Shown here: piece after piece, positions 49,198 to 56,920 of the stretch
Position numbering within the stretch: position 1 is the stretch's first letter
Layout: each line of letters starts with the position of its first letter
DNA from: Lachnospiraceae bacterium
GTDB lineage: Bacteria; Bacillota; Clostridia; Lachnospirales; Lachnospiraceae
Assembly (NCBI GenBank): GCA_017513125.1
Contig: JAFWDI010000017.1
Coordinates: forward strand, 1-64,000
DNA: 64,000 bases
Direction: 5' to 3'
Program-made: the position numbers and the translations under genes
Notes under the pieces: generated by a model
The model's input: the letters and a program-made list of their open reading frames with translations, nothing else
Told to the model about the DNA's origin: nothing
Databases searched by the model: none

Positions 49198-49236
49198 AAA
49201 ATATTCCCGGACGCAGGCCCATTTTTCCGGATCCTG

Positions 49237-49245
49237 TGCTATAAT
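49237..49245 (+). promoter_or_regulatory. extended -10 promoter of the GDPD gene
   Basis: TGC-TATAAT, a consensus extended -10; no clear -35. The start would be near 49252. Confidence 0.6.
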
Positions 49246-49281
49246 ATTATCAAGCTCTGTAACATCATTCTGCAGTAAAGG

Positions 49282-49318
49282 AAGGATACATGCGCGGAAA
49301 GGCGCAGGTATCCTTTTT
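49282..49318 (+). terminator. leader terminator before the GDPD gene
   Basis: AAGGATAC-A-TGCGC and GCGCA-G-GTATCCTT form a 13-bp stem around GGAAAG, followed by a T run. It lies between the promoter and the GDPD start, so it may attenuate the gene. A 25-codon frame (ATG at 49290) overlaps the stem; I see no ribosome site typical for it except AAGGAAGG at its left. Confidence 0.65.
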
Positions 49319-49350
49319 GTGTTTTAAAAAGGTTTTTCGGGAGGCACACT

Positions 49351-50238
49351 ATGATGAATGCGGCTGAAAAACGAACACGAAACTTTCCTGTACACAGGTT
49401 CATGGCGGCGCTCGTCGCTGTGGCTGTGACGCTGTCCGCTGCAGTGTCCGTTCATCTTAACACTTACGTGAGCCATGCGTTTTCGGCTGACACCGGCCCC
49501 GTGATCGTCTCGCACCGGGGCGGAGGAAACGCCGGACCCGAGAACACCGTCGCGGGTCTTCGGGCGGCACAGGAGGCCGGCGCGATCGCATGCGAAGTCG
49601 ACGTCCAGAGGACCGCGGACGGAGCCTATGTTTTAAATCATGACGCGACTTTCGAACGCGTGGCCGGCGTGGACCGGCGGGTCGATGAGATGACGCTGGA
49701 GGAGATCCGGGAACTGAATGTGGACGGCGAGCGGGTCCCGACGCTGCAGGAACTGCTCGGTGCGGCAGGCAGAAGCATGATCCTCCTGATCGAGCTGAAG
49801 GGGGACACCGCAGACGCGCAGATGGCGGACGACGTGGTGGCGATGATCCGGGAGTACGGAGTCGAGGACCGCTGCATCCTGATCTCGTTCCTGGGAGAAG
49901 TCATCGACTACATCGCGGAAGCTTATCCCTGGATGCCGACCTGCTACCTGACCTTCGCGTATGACGAAGACGCGGCGCAGAGAGACTGCGATTACGTCGG
50001 CGTGAAGCGGACGAACGTCACGCGGGAGGTCATTGACCAGGCACATGATCAGGGCCACAGGATCCTGGTCTGGACGGTGAATGAAGAAGAGGAGCAGCGC
50101 GCCTTCATAGAGCAGGGCGCCGACGGGATCGTCACGGATGAAGTCGCGCAGGCGATGCAGCTGACCGGAGGGACGGATTCCGGAACATTCAATACGCTCC
50201 TGCAGCTGCTTCGGGCGACGGTTGAACAGACTGCGTGA
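49351..50238 (+). CDS. glycerophosphodiester phosphodiesterase, membrane-anchored
   Basis: A 295-residue phosphodiesterase. The N-terminal ~45 residues form a membrane helix or signal (MAALVAVAVTLSAAVSVHLN), so the enzyme faces outward. The catalytic block is VSHRGGGNAGPENT with the two-His site completed in NHDATFERV, and the metal ligands are in CEVDVQ and IELKGDT. It hydrolyses glycerophosphodiesters such as lipoteichoic-acid or lipid head groups to glycerol-3-phosphate. ATG at 49351 follows GGGAGGC. A second, larger GDPD fusion lies at 56921. Single gene. Confidence 0.9.
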   Translation: MMNAAEKRTRNFPVHRFMAALVAVAVTLSAAVSVHLNTYVSHAFSADTGPVIVSHRGGGNAGPENTVAGLRAAQEAGAIACEVDVQRTADGAYVLNHDATFERVAGVDRRVDEMTLEEIRELNVDGERVPTLQELLGAAGRSMILLIELKGDTADAQMADDVVAMIREYGVEDRCILISFLGEVIDYIAEAYPWMPTCYLTFAYDEDAAQRDCDYVGVKRTNVTREVIDQAHDQGHRILVWTVNEEEEQRAFIEQGADGIVTDEVAQAMQLTGGTDSGTFNTLLQLLRATVEQTA

Positions 50239-50251
50239 TGTGTAGTATGAT
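50222..50251 (+). promoter_or_regulatory. promoter, TTGAAC-18-TATGAT type
   Basis: TTGAAC (50222-50227) overlaps the last codons of the GDPD gene; TATGAT is at 50246-50251 after 18 bp. It drives the small acidic protein gene. A CCTGCC-GCAGC-GGCAGG hairpin (50272-50288) stands just before its ribosome site. Confidence 0.6.
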
Positions 50252-50308
50252 AGACTCCGCAAAGGAAAGGGCCTGCCGCAGCGGCAGGAGAGGAAGGAGG
50301 ATATCCCG

Positions 50309-50488
50309 ATGGATGACAGAGAAAAGCTCGAGAACATCACGCCTGAGGAGGAAGACGACGGCGATATGTTTAAAGCCATGCGTGATTTCATGAAGGGCAT
50401 GCAGGAAGCGGATTTTGACGAAGAGGCATTTGCTGCCGGCCTGAAGGAGCTGACCGACCAGATCGACGCCGAGGAGGCTTCGGAGTGA
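50309..50488 (+). CDS. small acidic protein, 59 residues
   Basis: A short gene with an excellent AGGAAGGAGG site 9 bases before ATG 50309 and a TGA at 50486-50488. The protein is rich in Asp and Glu (PEEEDDGD near the start, DAEEASE at the end), with a helix FKAMRDFMKGMQEADFDEE in the middle. I recognise no family. It has its own promoter and terminator, so it is a true small gene rather than a leader. Confidence 0.72.
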   Translation: MDDREKLENITPEEEDDGDMFKAMRDFMKGMQEADFDEEAFAAGLKELTDQIDAEEASE

Positions 50489-50527
50489 ACCGTTTCTGAA
50501 ACGGGCGCATTAAAACGCGTTGAGAGA

Positions 50528-50562
50528 TTCCCCCGCAGAGATTTCTGCGAGGGAGTTTTTTT
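50528..50562 (+). terminator. intrinsic terminator
   Basis: CCCCGCAGA-GATT-TCTGCGAGGG with one bulged A, followed by seven T. It ends the small acidic gene. Confidence 0.85.
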
Positions 50563-50659
50563 GTACCCGGATTTTGGGACAATGCAGGCAGAAAAGGAAA
50601 ACGGGAGGATGGAATGAGTCTTTCGGGACCCTGTGTTTTCTCAAAAAAGGAGTACGATC

Positions 50660-50770
50660 ATGAGTAAAAAGACGAAGATGATGATCAAAAGGACCGCGCA
50701 GGAGTGTGTGATGGGGCTGGTGATCGGCGCGTCGGTGTTCGGGAGCATGCTGTGGCTCGGGATGAGATGA
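50660..50770 (+). CDS. small membrane protein, 36 residues
   Basis: A short gene with AAAAAGGAGT 8 bases before ATG 50660 and TGA at 50768-50770. It has a basic N-terminus (MSKKTKMMIKRT) and one membrane helix GLVIGASVFGSMLWLGM, ending inside-to-outside. I recognise no family. Upstream are a terminator and no clear promoter. The PARG-like gene follows after 112 bases. Confidence 0.55.
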   Translation: MSKKTKMMIKRTAQECVMGLVIGASVFGSMLWLGMR

Positions 50771-50882
50771 GCACGCTGCGTCCGTGCGCTCGGTCCGGGA
50801 ACCGGACCGCGGGTATGGCTTCGGCGGAATCATATGCTATGATGGACCTGCAGCCGGAATTCCGCAGACGAAAGGAGCATGC

Positions 50883-51734
50883 ATGTACGACAGAGAAAAG
50901 GCCCGCCTGAAACGGATCGAGATCTTCGAGGACACACTGAAACGCTGCGAGGAGGATCCGTACCTGAAGCAGGCTGTTCACGACGCAAAAAAGACCACCT
51001 GGGTCTATCTCGCGGACGATTATCCGCTTTGCGGTCCGTCCCGGCAGTTCGAGACTGAGATCACCGTCACGAAACACCGCACATTTGAGGCGGCGGAAGC
51101 GCTGAAAGCGGCGGACCCGACGGCGAAGATCGCGGTCCTGAATTTTGCGAATGCATTCCATCCGGGCGGCGGTGTGACCGCCGGTGCGGGCGCGCAGGAG
51201 GAATGCCTCTGCAGGTGTTCCACGCTGTATCCGGTGCTGCACTGCCGTTATCCGATGGTAAACTTCTACGGCCTTCACAGACAGATCGGAGACCCCAGGG
51301 CGACAGACGCAGTCATCTATACGGAAGGCGTGGTGGTGTTTAAGAGCGACACCCCGGAACCCGCGATCCGCGACCGCGGCGAGTGGTTTACGGTGGATGT
51401 AATGACCTGTGCCGCACCGGATCTGCGTACGAAGCCGAACAGATACGTGCCGCTGGAAAACGGCGGATCGGAAATGGACCGGGAAGAACTTCTCGCCTGC
51501 CATATCCGCCGGACGGCTCATCTGCTGACCGCGGCGGCCGCCCGCGGTGCGGACACGCTGGTGCTCGGCGCGTTCGGCTGCGGTGCGTTTCAAAACGATC
51601 CCGAAGTGGTGGCGGAGGCGTTCCGGACCGCACTGGAGGGGTTCCGCGGCAGGTTCCGAAAGGTCGAATTCGCGGTGCACTGCTCTCCCCGGAGTGATGA
51701 AAACTACAGAGCGTTCGCGGAAGCGTTCCGCTGA
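50883..51734 (+). CDS. TIGR02452 family macrodomain-like protein (PARG-type)
   Basis: A 283-residue protein of the microbial PARG/macrodomain type, whose members bind or hydrolyse ADP-ribose. The signature FANAFHPGGGVTAGAGAQEE near residue 82, then STLYPVL and LGAFGCGAFQNDPEVVA, are typical of TIGR02452. ATG at 50883 is read after AAAGGAGC; the ATG at 50879 is out of frame. The ATPase gene follows 74 bases on. It could remove ADP-ribose from proteins or detoxify an ADP-ribosyl product; no ADP-ribosyltransferase is in the window. Confidence 0.87.
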   Translation: MYDREKARLKRIEIFEDTLKRCEEDPYLKQAVHDAKKTTWVYLADDYPLCGPSRQFETEITVTKHRTFEAAEALKAADPTAKIAVLNFANAFHPGGGVTAGAGAQEECLCRCSTLYPVLHCRYPMVNFYGLHRQIGDPRATDAVIYTEGVVVFKSDTPEPAIRDRGEWFTVDVMTCAAPDLRTKPNRYVPLENGGSEMDREELLACHIRRTAHLLTAAAARGADTLVLGAFGCGAFQNDPEVVAEAFRTALEGFRGRFRKVEFAVHCSPRSDENYRAFAEAFR

Positions 51735-51808
51735 GAACCGAGCCGTGACACACGCATCTCTGCTCCCCGGCATTTTCCGACAGGGATCCGGACAGGAGGG
51801 ACAGATAT

Positions 51809-52537
51809 ATGAACCGGTTGTTTTTGCGCGGACTGCTTATTGACTGGGACCGCATCGGCGCGGGCAGCTATCTCCGGCATATTCCGGCGCTCTCGGGGCT
51901 GGAGGAGCTGCGCTTTTCCGCACCTGTGACGTTTTTCGTGGGCGAGAACGGGAGCGGGAAGTCGACCCTGCTCGAGGCCGTCGCCGTCAGCTGCGGATTT
52001 AACCCGGAGGGCGGCACCCGCAACTATCGCTTTTCGACGTACGACTCGCACTCGGAGCTGTGCGGGGCGGTGCGGATGATCCGCGGCGCACGGCGGGAGA
52101 AAGGCGGCTATTTCCTTCGCGCGGAGAGTTTTTACAATGTCGCGACCGCGGAGGAAGAATACAGCCGCGGGCCGGGCGGCGTCCCGCAGGAGTTTCATTT
52201 TAAGTCGCACGGCGAGAGCTTTCTGGCGCTGGTGCAGCGGAATTTCCGCGGGGACGGGCTGTACCTGCTGGACGAGCCCGAGGCCGCGCTGTCCCCGCAG
52301 CGGCAGCTGGCGCTGATGGCTGAGATCCGGCGCTGCACGGACGCGGGCGCGCAGTTTCTGATCGCGACGCACTCGCCTGTCCTGCTGGGCTTTCCCGGCG
52401 CGGAGATCCTGTCGTTCGACGATGGGAGGATCCATTCCTGCGCGTACGAGGACACCGAGAGCTATCAGGTCACGAAGATGTTCCTGGACCGGCGTGAGCA
52501 GATGCTGCGGGAACTGTTCGGCGAAACAGAAGCGTGA
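51809..52537 (+). CDS. ABC-type predicted ATPase (AAA_15/21)
   Basis: A 242-residue ATPase with Walker A GENGSGKST (residues 45-53), Walker B in LYLLDEPEAALSPQ and the H-loop ATHSPVLLGF. This is the stand-alone SMC/ABC-like type, often of DNA-repair or defence kind, and lacks membrane segments. ATG at 51809 follows ACAGGAGGGA. It lies 74 bases after the PARG-like gene and may share its transcript. No partner nuclease is adjacent, so a role cannot be set. Confidence 0.87.
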   Translation: MNRLFLRGLLIDWDRIGAGSYLRHIPALSGLEELRFSAPVTFFVGENGSGKSTLLEAVAVSCGFNPEGGTRNYRFSTYDSHSELCGAVRMIRGARREKGGYFLRAESFYNVATAEEEYSRGPGGVPQEFHFKSHGESFLALVQRNFRGDGLYLLDEPEAALSPQRQLALMAEIRRCTDAGAQFLIATHSPVLLGFPGAEILSFDDGRIHSCAYEDTESYQVTKMFLDRREQMLRELFGETEA

Positions 52538-52545
52538 TCGTCCGG

Positions 52546-52568
52546 GCGGCCTTCGGGCCGCTTTTTTT
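52546..52568 (+). terminator. intrinsic terminator
   Basis: GCGGCC-TTCG-GGCCGC followed by seven T, after the ATPase gene. Confidence 0.9.
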
Positions 52569-52577
52569 GTGCGCTTC

Positions 52578-52607
52578 TTGAAGTGCGCGCGGGGAATGAA
52601 GTATCAT
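52578..52607 (+). promoter_or_regulatory. promoter, TTGAAG-18-TATCAT type
   Basis: TTGAAG (52578-52583), 18 bp, TATCAT (52602-52607) then G, 10 bases after the terminator. It drives the DUF1638 gene through a leader of ~55 bases that holds a short direct repeat (GTGTGCGGATCCGAAAAGAG and GTGTGGATCCGAAAGGAGG). Confidence 0.62.
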
Positions 52608-52666
52608 GGGATCAGAGAGTGTGTGCGGATCCGAAAAGAGGTGTGGATCCGAAAGGAGGAACGAGT

Positions 52667-53404
52667 TTGCGCATCGCGTTTATCGGCTGTATGGTCATGT
52701 TTCGGGAACTCAGCGCACTGATGGCGGAGAGCGGACATGTGTTCCGTCCGTTCTGGCAGCCGCAGGGCCTGCATAACACGCCCGATCTGCTCCGCGAGAA
52801 CGTCCAGCGCGCCATCGACGAGGTCGAGGAGTACAATGCCTCGGCGCCGGAACACCTGCGCTTCGAGGCGATCGTCCTGGGCTACGGGCTTTGCTCGAAC
52901 GGCACGGTCGGCCTGCGGGCGCGCGGCATTCCGGTCGTGATCCCGCGGTGCGACGACTGCGTCACGCTGTTCCTGGGCTCGCGGGAGCGCTATCTGCGGG
53001 AGTTTCATTCCGTGTCCGGGACGTTCTGGTACTCGCGCGGCTGGATGGAGCAGGGCGACATGCCCGGCCCGGAGGCGTTCGAACGCCAGCGGCAGGAGTT
53101 CATGGAGAAGTACGAGGACGAGGAACTGGTGGACTACCTGTGCGAGGCCGAGCAGTCCTGGATCCGGAATTACGAGCGTGCGGCCTACATCACTTCGCCG
53201 CTGGGCGACAGCGATGAGCTGAAGGCGAAAGTCCGCAGCGATGCCGAGGGTTTTGGCTGGCGCTATGAAGAGCTGCCGGGCGACCTCGGGTTCTTCGAAA
53301 AGCTGGCCGCCGCGGACTGGGACGAGGAGTGGTTCCTCACCTGCCCGCCCGGCTGCGAGGTCAGGGCGGATTACACCGGAAAACTGTTTACAGCCGGGAA
53401 ATGA
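52667..53404 (+). CDS. DUF1638 domain protein
   Basis: A 245-residue cytoplasmic protein. The DUF1638 pattern is clear: VLGYGLCSNGTVGL, VIPRCDDCVTLFLGSRERY and a closing PPGCEV-ADYTGK. The function is unknown; DUF1638 genes are usually beside UroD-like methyltransferases and corrinoid proteins, but here the neighbour is a 2-hydroxyacid dehydrogenase. The start is TTG at 52667, 8 bases after GAAAGGAGG; no ATG fits. It has conserved Cys residues (YGLCSNG, CDDC, CPPGC), which may bind metal. Confidence 0.85.
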   Translation: MRIAFIGCMVMFRELSALMAESGHVFRPFWQPQGLHNTPDLLRENVQRAIDEVEEYNASAPEHLRFEAIVLGYGLCSNGTVGLRARGIPVVIPRCDDCVTLFLGSRERYLREFHSVSGTFWYSRGWMEQGDMPGPEAFERQRQEFMEKYEDEELVDYLCEAEQSWIRNYERAAYITSPLGDSDELKAKVRSDAEGFGWRYEELPGDLGFFEKLAAADWDEEWFLTCPPGCEVRADYTGKLFTAGK

Positions 53405-53472
53405 CCGGCACGGCAGGGGAGAGTCCGCCCGGCGCGGCGGCCTTCCGGCCCGGAGAAAGAAGGAGTATTCAT

Positions 53473-54429
53473 ATGAAAAAGATCTTATTCGTCACACCCA
53501 TCGCGGAGGACCGCCGCGCGCGCTTCACGGAGATCGCCGCAGCCGGCGGCGCGGAGCTCGTGTTCCTCGACCGTGAGGCCGTTACCGACGACGACCTGCG
53601 GGACGCGGAAGTGATTCTCGGGAACCTGCCGCCGCAGCGCCTGACGGTCTGTGAGAAGCTGCGCTGGCTGCAGCTCGACAGCGCCGGCGCGAACAACTAC
53701 GGCCCCGAGAGCGGGCTGGCGGCGGACGCGGCATTGACGAACGCCTCGGGCGCCTACGGCATCGCGATCAGCGAGCACATGGTCGGCTGCGTGCTGATGG
53801 TCATGAAAAATCTCGCGAATTACATGCCGCTGCAGGAGCGCCGCGAGTTCCGCAACCTCGGCGGCGTGAAGACCGTGTACGGCGCGAAAGTCCTCGCGGT
53901 CGGCATGGGCGACATCGGTTCGAATTTCGCTAAGAGGATGCACGCACTGGGCGCGACGGTCTATGGCGTGCGCCGGAACACGCACGAGAAGCCGGACTAC
54001 GTCGAACGGCTGTTCACTCCCGCGGACATGGATGAGATCCTGCCCGAGGTCGACGTGGTGGGGCTGTCATTGCCCGAGACAGGCGAGACCGAGGGAATGT
54101 TCGACTACGAGCGGCTGAAGAAGATCCGTCCGGGCGCGATCCTGGTCAATGTCGGCCGCGGTACCGCCATCGTCACCGACGATCTGGTCCGCGCGGCCGG
54201 GGAGGGGCATTTCGCGGGCGTCTGCCTCGACGTCACGGACCCGGAGCCGCTGCCTGCGGACCATCCGCTCTGGGACATCGAGCACGTGTACATCACCCCG
54301 CACATCTCGGGTCGGTTCAATGCCCCGGTGACCTACGAGATCGTCCTGGACATCTTCGCGGAGAACCTGCGGCGGTATCTGGCGGGCGAGCCCCTCGAAA
54401 ACCGGGTGGACCGGGGAATCGGGTATTGA
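53473..54429 (+). CDS. D-2-hydroxyacid dehydrogenase
   Basis: A 318-residue NAD-dependent dehydrogenase of the phosphoglycerate/hydroxypyruvate type. GMGDIGSNFAKRM is the NAD motif, NVGRGTAIV holds the catalytic Arg, DVTDPEPLPADHPLW the Glu, and ITPHISGRF the His. It converts 2-keto acids to D-2-hydroxy acids or back. The family is broad; the substrate is unclear. ATG at 53473 follows AAGGAG. It lies 68 bases after DUF1638 and may be co-transcribed with it. The zinc alcohol dehydrogenase gene after it has a 158-base gap with a likely separate promoter. Confidence 0.91.
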   Translation: MKKILFVTPIAEDRRARFTEIAAAGGAELVFLDREAVTDDDLRDAEVILGNLPPQRLTVCEKLRWLQLDSAGANNYGPESGLAADAALTNASGAYGIAISEHMVGCVLMVMKNLANYMPLQERREFRNLGGVKTVYGAKVLAVGMGDIGSNFAKRMHALGATVYGVRRNTHEKPDYVERLFTPADMDEILPEVDVVGLSLPETGETEGMFDYERLKKIRPGAILVNVGRGTAIVTDDLVRAAGEGHFAGVCLDVTDPEPLPADHPLWDIEHVYITPHISGRFNAPVTYEIVLDIFAENLRRYLAGEPLENRVDRGIGY

Positions 54430-54587
54430 CCGGCGGACGGGACTCCGCCGTCCGGGGACGGTCGGCCGCAGTGTTCGCAAATCGTCATTGTAAATATAGA
54501 AATTTCGTGAGAAAATAGATAAGGCAACATCGGACGTCTGCGTTCCGAGAAGGATAAAGAAACCTTTAAGAAAAAGGAGGAGTATTT

Positions 54588-55685
54588 ATGCTTATTAAAG
54601 CTGCTGTCACGAACGAAAAAGGCCAGTTCACGTTTGAAGAGGTCGAACTGGACGAGCCGAAGGCTGATGAGGTACTCGTAAAGATCGTTGCGAGCGGATG
54701 CTGCCACACCGATCTGGGCGGACGCGACCAGATGGCGCCGTGGCCGATCCCCGGCGTGCTGGGACACGAGGGTGCCGGCATCGTCGAGAAAGTCGGACCG
54801 ATGGTCCAGGGCATCAAGCCCGGTGATCACGTCGTGCTTTCCTATCAGCACTGCGGACAGTGCGATAACTGCCTGGAAGGTCACCCGGCACGCTGCGACA
54901 CATGGTTCCCGCTGAACTTCCTCGGAAGACTGACGGACGGCACGACCCGCCTTCATAAGAAGGACGGCTCCGACCTCTCCGTGTTCTTCGGACAGTCCTC
55001 GTTCGCCACTTACGCGGTTGCGAACCAGAGACAGGTCGCCGTGGTCGATCCCGACGTCGATCTGAGACTGCTCGGACCTCTGGGCTGCGGCTTCCTGACC
55101 GGTTTCGGTTCGGTCGTGAACGTGTTTAAGGCCGGTTTCGGCGACACGATCGCGGTCTTCGGCGTGGGCGGCGTCGGTCTGGCGGCGATCATGGCGGCGC
55201 GCATCGTGGGCTGCCAGCGCATCATCGCGGTCGGCCGTCATCAGTCGAAGCTGGATCTGGCTCTCGAGATGGGCGCGACGGACGTCGTGAACTCGAAGGA
55301 GTGCGATCCGGTCGAGGCGATCCGCGCGATCACCGGCGGCAAGGGCGTGAAGTTCGCGTTCGATACCTCCGGAAAGGCCTTCATCATTAAGCAGGCGATC
55401 AATGCTTCGAGCGCCTATGCGAAGATCTGCACCGTCGCGATGTCCCCGGATACCCTGGATATCGAGATCGAGCAGGAGATGATGGGTCCCGGCCGCACCA
55501 TCATGGGTTCGACCGAGGGCGACGCGGTCTGCAAGTCCTTCATCCCGAAGATGGTCGACTACTATAAGCAGGGCCGCTTCCCGTTCGATAAACTCTGCAA
55601 GCTGTATAAGTTCGAGGATATCGAGCAGGCATTCCAGGATTCCCTGGACGGCAAGGTCGTTAAGCCCATCGTGGTCATGGAGTAA
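54588..55685 (+). CDS. zinc-dependent NAD(P) alcohol dehydrogenase
   Basis: A 365-residue medium-chain dehydrogenase. The catalytic zinc ligands are in SGCCHTDLGG and GHEGAG; the structural zinc site CGQCDNCLEGHPARC is complete (C-x2-C-x2-C-x7-C); the nucleotide motif is GVGGVGLAAIM. It resembles aryl-alcohol and benzyl-alcohol-type dehydrogenases more than ethanol enzymes. ATG at 54588 follows AAAAGGAGG. Single-gene unit closed by a perfect two-way terminator. It may act on aldehydes formed from aromatic or alicyclic substrates. Confidence 0.92.
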   Translation: MLIKAAVTNEKGQFTFEEVELDEPKADEVLVKIVASGCCHTDLGGRDQMAPWPIPGVLGHEGAGIVEKVGPMVQGIKPGDHVVLSYQHCGQCDNCLEGHPARCDTWFPLNFLGRLTDGTTRLHKKDGSDLSVFFGQSSFATYAVANQRQVAVVDPDVDLRLLGPLGCGFLTGFGSVVNVFKAGFGDTIAVFGVGGVGLAAIMAARIVGCQRIIAVGRHQSKLDLALEMGATDVVNSKECDPVEAIRAITGGKGVKFAFDTSGKAFIIKQAINASSAYAKICTVAMSPDTLDIEIEQEMMGPGRTIMGSTEGDAVCKSFIPKMVDYYKQGRFPFDKLCKLYKFEDIEQAFQDSLDGKVVKPIVVME

Positions 55686-55736
55686 TTCGGAACACAAGGT
55701 GACCCGGACCCCGGGTGACGTGACCCGAACATGAAT

Positions 55737-55776
55737 AAAGCCGCCGGCTGAGAGATCAGCCGGCGGCTTTGTTTTT
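55737..55776. terminator. two-way intrinsic terminator
   Basis: AAAGCCGCCGGCTGA and its exact complement form a 15-bp stem around GAGA, with A and T runs on the outside. It separates the convergent alcohol dehydrogenase and UXS genes. Confidence 0.95.
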
Positions 55777-55812
55777 GGTTTCGAATCAGGGGTGCAGCAT
55801 CGTACGGGACAT

Positions 55813-56757
55813 TCAGCGTATCTTTTCCGTGAAGTAACGAATCGTTTCCTTCAGACCGTCTTCGAGGCTCACGACGGGTTCCCAGTCCAGCAATGATTTC
55901 GCCAGAGAGATATCCGGTTTCCTGCGAACGGGATCATCCGCGGGAAGGTCGAAGTAAGAGATACCGGAGGAGGAACCGGTCAGGCGGACGATCAGTTCCG
56001 CAAGCGTTTTCACGGACATCTCATTCGGATTTCCGACGTTTACAGGGCCGGTCAGAGGTTCGCCTCCGGCGGGCTCGGCTTCCATCATGCGGACCAGCGC
56101 CTCGACGGTGTCTGAAACATAGCAGAAGCTGCGGGTCTGAGAGCCGTCGCCGTAGATCGTGATGTCGCCGCCCTTGAGCGCGGCCAGGATAAAGTTCGAG
56201 ACCACACGGCCGTCGTTCTCAAGCATATGGGGACCGTAGGTGTTGAAGATTCGCACGACACGGATATCAGCGCCTTTCTGGCGGTGATAGTCAAAAAACA
56301 GGGTCTCCGCCATGCGCTTCCCCTCGTCATAGCAAGAGCGGGTGCCGATCGGGTTCACGTTGCCTCTGTAATCCTCGCGCTGGGGATGCATCAGCGGATC
56401 TCCGTAGACCTCGCTCGTACTGCTCTGCAGGATACGTGCGCCGTTTCGGACCGCGAGCTCGAGCATGTTGATCGCGCCGAGCACGCAGGTCCTGGCGGTC
56501 TGGACAGGATCGTTCTGATATTGGACCGGGCTGGCCGGACAGGCCAGGTTATAGATCTGCGCGCACTCCGTGCAGAAAGGCTCCGTGACGTCGTGTTCCA
56601 CGAAAGAAAAATTCGGGTGATGCTTTATCGCGGCGACGTTATCGAGGGAGCCGGATGACAGGTTATCCAGACAGAGAACTTCATGACCGTCTTTCAGCAG
56701 CCTGGCGCACAGATGCGAGCCGATAAAACCGCAGCCTCCGGTGACCAGGATCCTCAT
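55813..56757 (-). CDS. UDP-glucuronate decarboxylase-like epimerase/dehydratase
   Basis: A 314-residue extended SDR enzyme. [11 protein letters not shown] is the NAD motif, [10 protein letters not shown] and the catalytic YDEGKR (Tyr-x3-Lys) follow, and the [18 protein letters not shown] block matches UDP-glucuronate decarboxylase, which makes UDP-xylose for surface polysaccharides. Length is normal. ATG at 56757 follows GAAGGAGAG. Transcribed leftward, ending at the terminator at 55737. No other sugar-nucleotide gene is near, so the role is inferred from the fold and motifs only. Confidence 0.9.
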   Translation of the reverse strand: MRILVTGGCGFIGSHLCARLLKDGHEVLCLDNLSSGSLDNVAAIKHHPNFSFVEHDVTEPFCTECAQIYNLACPASPVQYQNDPVQTARTCVLGAINMLELAVRNGARILQSSTSEVYGDPLMHPQREDYRGNVNPIGTRSCYDEGKRMAETLFFDYHRQKGADIRVVRIFNTYGPHMLENDGRVVSNFILAALKGGDITIYGDGSQTRSFCYVSDTVEALVRMMEAEPAGGEPLTGPVNVGNPNEMSVKTLAELIVRLTGSSSGISYFDLPADDPVRRKPDISLAKSLLDWEPVVSLEDGLKETIRYFTEKIR

Positions 56758-56920
56758 AATTCTCTCTCCTTCAGTGCCTTTCTGATCTTCGCGGAACTCT
56801 GCCTTCGTGATTATGATCCTTTGCAGAGATGTTGCAAATCATAATGATAACATAAACAAAAATCTTTGGAAAGTCCTGCAGTGGTTAGGCCGGAGGCCCA
56901 TCGGTACACCTGCGGTTTCC

